Origin: Carboxylicivirga sp. | GTDB lineage: Bacteria; Bacteroidota; Bacteroidia; Bacteroidales; Marinilabiliaceae | Reading direction: 5' to 3' | Length of the DNA stretch: 64,000 nucleotides | NCBI GenBank assembly: GCA_025210475.1 | Contig: JAOARW010000035.1 | Coordinates: 62,001 to 126,000, forward strand | In this document: positions 63,501 to 64,000 of the stretch, piece after piece | How positions within the stretch are numbered: the first letter of the stretch is position 1 | Layout: every line of letters starts with the position of its first letter | Program-made: the position numbers and the translations under genes | Notes under the pieces: model-generated | The model's database searches: none | What the model was told of the DNA's origin: nothing | What the model saw: only the letters and a program-made list of their open reading frames with translations

Positions 63501-64000
63501 ATTGAATATACCGCTTATCAGAAAGGGGATCCGGATTCAGGTGATTTGGTAAATATTGGAAATTCTTCAATTCGTTATCAATATGGTATTACAATGGGAT
63601 TTGACTTTAAAGGTTTTGATTTCTCTGCGTTCTTCCAGGGAGTTGGTCAGTGGAACGTAATGAGTGGTGTTAAACCACCTGGTTCGTCATGGTGGGTAAC
63701 ACCATTACAAGCGACTATTGGTAAAAGCTGGACTGAAGAAAATCCAAATTCATTTTATCCAAAATCATCTACTAATGGAGGTATTGACGGTTGGAATTTT
63801 CAGAACTCTGATGCTCCATATAAATGGTCGGATGCAAAATACATAAGACTAAAGAACATTCAAGTGGGGTATACTCTACCAGGAGAACTAACGAAAAAAG
63901 TGAAATTGGATCGTGTACGTGTTTATTTTAGTGGTAATGACATTTGGGAGAAAACAAACATGCCCGATGGCTTTGATCCAGAAAGACCGTTTGCTACTCT
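60588..64000 (+). CDS. SusC/RagA-type TonB-dependent transporter with STN domain (module 3), 3' end cut by the window
   Basis: An open frame of about 1137 codons runs from ATG 60588 to the window edge without a stop. It begins with a basic N-terminus and signal segment (about 20-43). An STN domain (about 45-117: KKVAEVLKQIETETNLRFFYNETLI) follows, then a carboxypeptidase-D-like domain (VKGVVQDASGEPLPGVNVYEK). The SusC motif DEVVVIGYGTKSK comes next. The plug includes VLVVIDGIPQPENSAQALNDINPQDIENLTVLKDAQAAIYGSRAAGGVI. The barrel reaches VRVYFSGNDIWEKTNMPDGFDPE, close to the usual C-terminus, so few residues are missing. A SusD gene is expected just beyond. Confidence 0.95.
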   Translation, partial: MKKSGTECCHKDRWRKLLRIMKLSIVLMLIGMLQVSASVSSQNKVSLKASNKKVAEVLKQIETETNLRFFYNETLINDQRTVSIQAKDAEVEQVLEQLFEGTDVQYRYFDDELILLTKPEQAAQHNNQQAQSITVKGVVQDASGEPLPGVNVYEKGNVTNGVITGIDGTYSISIASDAVVIYSFIGFKDQEVNVNGRTNLNIVLLSDTEDLDEVVVIGYGTKSKATLTGAVESVSELQFESRPQVDVAQSIQGAIPGLLVTRGSGKPGGEDAFLQIRGRASRSGAGVLVVIDGIPQPENSAQALNDINPQDIENLTVLKDAQAAIYGSRAAGGVILITTKKGKTDKPVIKYSGNFAYNVPDIYAPKANIYDQSDYYNEAFGNDGITQHAYTYLDELLPTIDPNNPQVIKGPFPDVPKMWSGYYDWMDIMFDPSFQQTHQLSVSGKSDKSNYYVSAGMLDQPGMMAHGSNYNKRYFSRFKYKFDIIDELSISTNVALEKQKIVLPSRYDLAVDLAGSVWSTHFPRTPEGNYFNFGGFQNPIAYAEAGGENESVATRASAQFKVDFRPFKGFELTSEYSTNIDHNVASAYNKIIQHHDYDENPTIKVQPNSAGSSLYRNEHHVFNMYANYKKSIGQHNIGAMFGGSHEENEYKYFTAGRSKLVSEAVPILTLGDPELQNTDEDRTHWAISSYFGRLSYDFKGRYIVDGTYRRDGSSRFAEDYRWGNYLGGSAAWIMTEESFMQSLGFLDYLKLRLSYGELGNQNNVGLYDHISVINIGGQMLFGNPNSPTKNLIATFGDPNRADRPGSLASPTRTWETVAIQNIGVDFRVLNSKLSGSFDYFIKNTKDMLVAKEFPEMLGIAPSSVNGGEMQVKGWELSLNWNDKIGSDFNYFARFTLADDKSEITSLDDSQVPKYGQNEFVEGNAYNSYYTLQFDGFIANEEELAEYKKITGVPSNLRVGDARYKDRDGDGTIEYTAYQKGDPDSGDLVNIGNSSIRYQYGITMGFDFKGFDFSAFFQGVGQWNVMSGVKPPGSSWWVTPLQATIGKSWTEENPNSFYPKSSTNGGIDGWNFQNSDAPYKWSDAKYIRLKNIQVGYTLPGELTKKVKLDRVRVYFSGNDIWEKTNMPDGFDPERPFAT

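Noticed and set aside
1..64000. CRISPR arrays, insertion sequences, prophage or integrase genes
   Set aside because: No regular spacer-repeat array, transposase or integrase sequence was seen; the repeats found are single intergenic elements.

Overview
The window comes from a glycan-degrading member of the Bacteroidota, probably a marine Bacteroidales/Marinilabiliales-type bacterium. The evidence is three ECF sigma/FecR/SusC systems, SusD lipoproteins, a type IX secretion (T9SS) sorting tail, TAnnTTTG-like -7 promoter boxes, LytTR/TPR-kinase signalling and a sulfatase plus a GH117-like enzyme. The lineage is inferred from gene content, not from a database search.

Bases 1-24,100 are mostly core genome. 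Two tandem tRNA-Gln genes (the first cut by the window edge) are followed by the minus-strand operon rplM-rpsI-rpsB-tsf. Next come a 3-methyladenine DNA glycosylase, an outer-membrane protein, a TPR histidine kinase/LytTR pair, dusB, and the minus-strand run rbfA-methyltransferase-LolC/E-type permease. After these lie a Spy-like lipoprotein, a TPR/PD40/SPOR envelope protein, an FKBP isomerase, CstA, an HzsA-related cytochrome-like protein, a DUF418 membrane protein, a CysJ-like diflavin reductase and a KamA-family radical SAM enzyme.

Bases 24,200-64,000 are one large carbohydrate-utilisation region with three trans-envelope signalling modules. Module 1 (24.3-31.9 kb) is sigma-FecR-SusC-SusD plus a small surface lipoprotein. 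It is followed by a GH116-like enzyme, a GH117-like beta-propeller hydrolase and a formylglycine-type sulfatase (32.3-37.5 kb). Module 2 (38.0-58.4 kb) is sigma-FecR-SusC-SusD, two F5/8-type surface lipoproteins, an MG2/plug protein, a second GH116-like enzyme (Tat signal, inserted carbohydrate-binding-like domain, T9SS tail), a third GH116-like enzyme and a GH43-like lipoprotein. Module 3 (58.8 kb to the edge) starts sigma-FecR-SusC, and the SusC runs off the window. In each module an incoming glycan at SusC/SusD would signal through the SusC STN domain and FecR to release the ECF sigma factor. The hydrolases and sulfatase would then process the glycan. The substrate is unknown; sulfatase plus GH117-like suggests a sulfated, possibly algal, polysaccharide.

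The less expected content is in the non-coding DNA. A ~90-bp element with palindromic arms occurs twice in opposite orientation 40 kb apart, upstream of the LolC-like and second GH116 genes, with a third partial copy before the GH117-like gene. A ~30-bp motif recurs upstream of four transcription units of the glycan region. A GCTAAAAC motif lies upstream of all three GH116-like genes. Stem-loops occur at all three FecR-SusC junctions.
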